Below, in pieces: positions 60,004 to 64,000 of a stretch of DNA of 64,000 nt. The translations under genes and the position numbers were made by a program. The first letter of the stretch is position 1. Each line of letters begins with the position of its first letter. The stretch lies in contig NC_055992.1 in NCBI RefSeq assembly GCF_018446385.1, positions 16,400,877-16,464,876 of the forward strand, written 5' to 3'. Under the pieces are notes generated by a model that made no database searches, was not told where the DNA came from, and saw nothing but the letters and a program-made list of their open reading frames with translations. The stretch is from Zingiber officinale (taxonomy: Eukaryota; Streptophyta; Magnoliopsida; Zingiberales; Zingiberaceae).

Positions 60004-61460
60004 ATGGCCGGATCTAACATCCACCCGCCAAAATTTGAGGGGGACTTTGCAAGCTGGAAGAAGCACATGGAGGTATTTTTCGGTACCGATTTCGATTTAT
60101 TACTAACAATGGAACTCGGTTTTGAAGCTCCCGAGGGCAAAGCGAAAAATCAATGGACAAAGAAAGAGCAGGCTGAGTATGTGGCAAACAAGAAAGCAGA
60201 ATTCCATCTGCTAACCATACTTCCGCCACAAGAAGTCAACCGTGTCGGCACCTACAACTCGGCAAAGGAGCTTTGGGAGAAGTTCCTTGAATGACACTAA
60301 GGAACATCCGAAGCCAAGCTTGCGAGACGGGACTTACTTCGCAACCAGCTCACCAACCTCCGTCTTGAAGAAGGTGAAACAATTGCACATCTACACTCGA
60401 GGATACAAGAGCTTATCACCGGACTTTCGAATCTTGGAGAAGAGGTAAGTAATCGAGATTCGCTCAGGTACGCTTTAAATTCCTTCTATAGAAATTCAAA
60501 ATGGGCATCACTAGTAGATGCTTTTTACATTTCGAAGGACTTAGAAAAAATTTCATTAGAAGATTTTTTTTCAACATTTGAAGTGCATGAGTCAAGATGT
60601 GCAGGAATGAGGGAGCCCAAGAACAACGTCGCCCTCAAAGCTTCGAGAGACGAACCTGAATCAGAATCTTCTCTCGACGACGAGGAAATGGTAATGATGG
60701 TAAGAAGATTCAAGAAACTTTGTAAATCTAGATCTACTAACCATCTGCAAGGGAAAAAGAAAAGGACAATCCGTTGCTACCACTACGACGAAGAAGGGCA
60801 TGTCAAGGACAACTGCCCTAAGCTGAAGAACAAAGACAAGGAGAAGGGTAAGAAGCCTATCCAAAAATGAAAGGCCCTGAAGGCGACGTGGGACGATACG
60901 TCGTCCGAATCGAAAGTTGAAGAATTCTTTGAACTAGCACTGATGGCGAGTCATCAAGACGACGACTGCGATTCAAGCTCTTCCGAAATGAGCATCGAGA
61001 GCATCGATGAAGAGGGAGACACGTCGGAATAAAGCAGCAGCTCAAGGGGAGAAACGGACAACGAGATCGACAAGGTAAGTCAGGTACGATCTCTTCCTCC
61101 CGATAAAATGTTTAAGTTCGTTAAACTTTTAACAAAAGATTGTTGTAAATTAGAAAATAAAAAAAAAATTTAAAAGTAATTCTAGCTAAGTGTTGTCCCT
61201 TAGAAGAATTAGATAAATTAAAACTAGCAAATGAAAAATTGAAACTTGAAAATGATGATTTGAAAATTCAAGTAGATAACTTGAAAAACTATGCATGTTC
61301 ATCTAAAACCAATTTTAGAAGATTTAATAATTTAAATTGGTATTTTAAATATCACCGGGGACAAATTAAGAACATTTCAAGAAAATATATCCCTAAAAAT
61401 TTTTTTGTTAATCCAGTAGGCTGGAACCTATATTGGGTTCCGAAGTCATGCTTAAATTAA
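60004..61460 (+). pseudogene. gag and coiled-coil region of element E
   Basis: Starts MAGSNIHPPKFEGDFASWKK and shows Copia gag motifs (LLTILPPQEVNRVGTYNS, AKELWEKF), a zinc-knuckle-like region near 60,770-60,825 (RCYHYDEEGHVKDNC), an acidic stretch and a coiled-coil tail (61,205-61,300; ENDDLKIQVDNLKN). It ends with a short motif similar to the end of the element B gag region. Carries a few breaks. No pol follows. Confidence 0.8.
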
Positions 61461-62176
61461 TTTTAAAATTAAAATGAGCGCTTTAAGTGAGAAAATTAAA
61501 CAAAGAATTTCTTTATGAGGTTTTGTCAAGGAAGTGATTGTTGCTCCAATAACCAAGAAGGCCTAGTGCCTCGCCACGACATGGAAGCCAAAATATTAAA
61601 ATAAATATTTAATTAACTTACTAATAAAGTATTAATGCAAGAATTAATTAATGCTTTAAAAAAGTTATTCAAAACATTTTTTTCCAATTTAGAAATTTAT
61701 TTGCTTAAAATTTTTTTTTTTGACTAAGTCATTTTTTTTTACTTAGAAAAATTTTTCTCTTAAAAATTCTCAAATGATTAAGTTAGAAATTTTTTTCAAA
61801 AATAATCTTTACTTAGAATTTTTTTTGTTTTTCTTAAGTTAAAAGATTTTCTGAAATTAACAATTTATGCTCAAATTACTTAGAATTTGTTTTAAAAATT
61901 ACCTAAGTCAAATTTTTAAAACTTTACTTAGAAACTTTATTTAGAATTTTTTTTTTGAAATATTTTTTCTAAGTCTTTAACCCTTAGATTGTTTTTCTTG
62001 GAACCCCATTTTTTTGTGATCAAAGGAGGAGAAGGGAAAGTATAAGTCTACGGGGAGGTAGATAGATTTAATTTTTTCTTGTCTATCTTTTTGCCCTTAA
62101 ATTACAAATTAAGTTAATTTACTTAATTTTATTTAATGTCTATTTTAACCCTAGCTTAACTTGGGTTGATCACACC
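61461..62176 (+). other. Non-coding AT-rich interior of element E
   Basis: About 0.7 kb between gag and polypurine tract, dominated by T-runs and AAATTTTT-like blocks (61,590-61,980). No pol sequence is recognisable. Confidence 0.65.
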
Positions 62177-62190
62177 AAAACGGGGGAGAT

Positions 62191-63213
62191 TGTTGGAACC
62201 CCAAGGTTGTTTTGGTGTGATCAACAAGTTAAGTTAGGTCCTGTGTGTTTCTAACCTAGTGTCTAAGTGTGCAGGAGCTTAGGAGCACAGGTAGTCGAGC
62301 GAAAGACGCAGCCAGCGAGAAGGACGACACGCGGTGCGTCCGAGGGACGAGGCGCTGCGGAAGAGTACACCGGCGGACGAGAAGGAAGCGCGCGGTGGTT
62401 CCGAGGGACGAAAGCCAGAGTGGAAGATTGCTCGGGGAGCAAGAGACACAGCTAGCGAGAAGGACGGCACGCGGTGCGTCCGAGGGACGAAGACTGCGGA
62501 TGAGTACACCGGCGGACGAGAAGGAAACACGCGGCGATTCCGAGGGACGATAAGTCGGAGGGACGCTCGCTCGAGAAGACCGGAAGTTGGGTTCGGGTGA
62601 GCCCTTTTCCGGATGGCAGAGATCACCCAAGCGAGCGGATCCGGAGGAGAAGAACCGGATCGAGGCGGGACTAAACCAGAGAAGAGGTCCCGGACGAAAA
62701 AGCCAACACCTGTTGACTTTGGGCTCCGGGGTGCCCAGAGCCCTCCGGGGCGCCCGGAACCCTTTCGGGTGCCCGGACCTTGATTTTGACAAGGATCACG
62801 ATTTACGCAATCTGAACGTTGGGAGATAAAGTTTTATCCCCCCAGGGCGCCCGGAACCCTTTCAGGCTCCCCGACCAAGGCTATAAATATAGCCTTGGTC
62901 CAGAAGCTTTCCATCAATTCAGAACAACTCATTGTAACAACACTTGTACACTCTCTCTAGTTTAGCTTCTCTAGTTGTGCACTTCACTGCTGTAAAAAGG
63001 CTTCTCTGCCAGAAGGAGATAATAGTACGACATCTTCCTTAGATTAACAACCTCCCTGGTTGTAACCAAGTCAACTCTCTGTGAGCCTTTTACTCTCTGT
63101 TTTCTGTTAACTTTATTTGATGCAAGTGTTCTGTTGAAAGTTCGAGAAGGGTTTTTTGTTTTATTTTATAGGGCTATTCAACCCCCCCTTCTAGCCGGCC
63201 CAACGGCCCTACA
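62191..63213 (+). repeat. 3' LTR of element E
   Basis: 1,023 bp, TGTTGGAACCCC to GGCCCTACA, aligned with 58,946-59,947. Palindrome-like GGGGCGCCCGG units at 62,725-62,860. Confidence 0.9.
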
Positions 63214-63237
63214 AGTATAATAACCAGAAAGAAATGT

Positions 63238-63240
<3 letters not shown>

Positions 63241-63284
<44 letters not shown>
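63241..63284. repeat. TA microsatellite
   Basis: Twenty-two uninterrupted TA units, inside the LTR of element F about 70 bp from its outer (promoter-side) end. Likely to vary in length between individuals. Confidence 0.95.
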
Positions 63285-63288
<4 letters not shown>

Positions 63289-63365
63289 AATATGATACAT
63301 TGAGTCCATTCAACAATCATCACATGATTGACTCTAGGGCTCTAACTAACAATCTCCCACTAGCA

Positions 63366-64000
63366 CTAGTGCCAATCAGTGTAGGCTCTAAGGCCCAATG
63401 ACCTAGTGTGACCATCATGTTTTCTCAGTGCCAAAGCCTTGGTCAAGGGATCAGCGACGTTCGCTTCTGTGGACACTCTGCAAAATTTCACATCTCCTCT
63501 ATCAATAATCTCTTGAATGAGATGGAAACGCCGTAGTATGTGTTTGGTCCGCTGGTGTGAGCGAGGTTCCTTAGCCTGCGCAATTGCTCCATTGTTGTCA
63601 CAATAGAGCTCTATATGATCAGCTATGCTAGGAACCACCCCAAGCTCAATAATGAACTTGTAGATCCAAACTACCTCCTTTGCTACTTTTGATGCAGCAA
63701 TATACTCGGCCTCTATTGTAGAATCAGCAACTGTGTCCTGCTTCGAACTCTTCCAGCTCACAGCACCACCATTCAAGCAAAACACAAGCCCAGACTATGA
63801 TCTATAATCATCCTGGTCAGTTTGGAAGCTGGCATCACTGTAACCCTTCACATCTAGCTCGCCATAGCCTCCAAATATCCAAAAATAGTATTTAGTCCTT
63901 CTCAAGTACTTAAGAATATTCTTGACCGCTATCCAGTGACGCTCACCTGGATCTGACTGGTATATGCTCGACATGCTCAAAGCATACGAAACATCAGGAT
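63366..64000 (-). pseudogene. RNase H / end of polymerase of element F
   Basis: Minus strand. Shows the Copia RNase H motifs VSWKSSKQDTVADSTIEAEY, AKEVVWI, LYCDNNGAIAQAKEP and KHILRRFHLIQEI, and upstream GERHWIAVKNILKYLRRTKY with GYSDASFQTD. The remainder of pol is beyond the window. Confidence 0.85.

Larger units (their letters stand above)
58946..63213 (+). mobile_element. Gag-only LTR element E (non-autonomous)
   Basis: A 4,268-bp plus-strand element inserted in the LTR of element F, flanked by the perfect 5-bp duplication AGTAT (58,941-58,945 and 63,214-63,218). LTRs are 58,946-59,947 and 62,191-63,213. A primer binding site (TGGTATCAGAG, 59,950-59,960) and a polypurine tract (AAAACGGGGGAGAT, 62,177-62,190) are both well preserved. 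The internal 2.2 kb encodes a gag and coiled-coil tail but no protease, integrase or polymerase. LTRs differ at several percent of positions, mostly transitions, so it is a few million years old. Layout and gag start match element B. Confidence 0.9.
57236..64000 (-). mobile_element. Copia element F (3' LTR and RNase H end), split by element E, runs off the window
   Basis: Minus-strand Copia element. Its 3' LTR is 57,236-58,945 plus 63,219-63,351 (about 1.84 kb), with TGTTAG/CTAACA inverted ends. The polypurine tract is next to it (GCTAGTGGGAGAT on the minus strand, 63,352-63,364), followed by RNase H and the end of reverse transcriptase (63,366-64,000). The LTR is related to the solo LTR at 10,036-11,671. 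Lineage might be Angela/Tork-like by LTR style, which is a weak inference. The visible coding end has at least one or two breaks; the rest is outside the window. Confidence 0.82.

Overview
This window is nuclear DNA of a flowering plant, most likely a monocot. Four multi-domain host genes of plant-specific or plant-typical families (a UBA2-type RNA-binding protein, a NIP aquaporin, a MYND-type ubiquitin-specific protease and an AT-hook/PPC protein) sit among long tracts of Copia LTR retrotransposons, SINEs and DNA transposons. The very GC-rich 5' ends of several genes (UBA2, the first UBP exon, AHL) fit a monocot. I cannot name the species; a Zingiberales genome is only a guess.

Left third (1-25,939): almost pure nested retroelement. 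A Gypsy-type LTR piece (1-~745) abuts a worn Sirevirus-like Copia element on the minus strand (~745-4,895). Then come an unclassified repeat holding a solo LTR (5,886-6,939, TSD TTCTC) and a worn Copia internal region (8,093-9,870). A gag-only LTR element on the plus strand (10,027-25,934, TSD TGTAC) contains two later insertions: a solo LTR nine bases inside its 5' LTR (10,036-11,671, TSD GGTGC) and a near full-length Sirevirus-like Copia element on the minus strand, exactly at its 3' LTR boundary (15,212-24,894, TSD GATTG).

Genic middle (26.6-55.3 kb): a UBA2-like gene with two RRMs (26,725-28,098, +); a five-exon NIP aquaporin (32,466-33,547, +); a PIF/Harbinger DNA transposon with a decayed transposase (36,220-38,231); an 11-exon UBP15-like deubiquitinase (39,443-52,936, +) whose first and third introns hold LTR insertions; and a single-exon AHL gene (54,420-55,283, +). 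Small elements between them are an Au-type SINE, a truncated Au-type copy, a Mutator-type MITE, a foldback repeat upstream of the aquaporin, and copies of other SINE-like repeats.

Right end (57.2-64 kb): the LTR and RNase H end of another Copia element on the minus strand (57,236 to beyond the window), interrupted by a second gag-only element (58,946-63,213, TSD AGTAT).

The four host genes are ordinary, unlinked plant genes (RNA binding, solute channel, ubiquitin removal, chromatin binding) and do not form a pathway. The most interesting material is structural. Two independent gag-only elements have intact retroviral-type cis signals but no pol. The LTRs of these related elements each carry clusters of short palindromes whose sequence differs by family. 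Insertions repeatedly fall into LTR ends. Two SINE-like families seem to share one 3' module. I found no CRISPR, rRNA or true tRNA gene and no convincing undescribed protein system.
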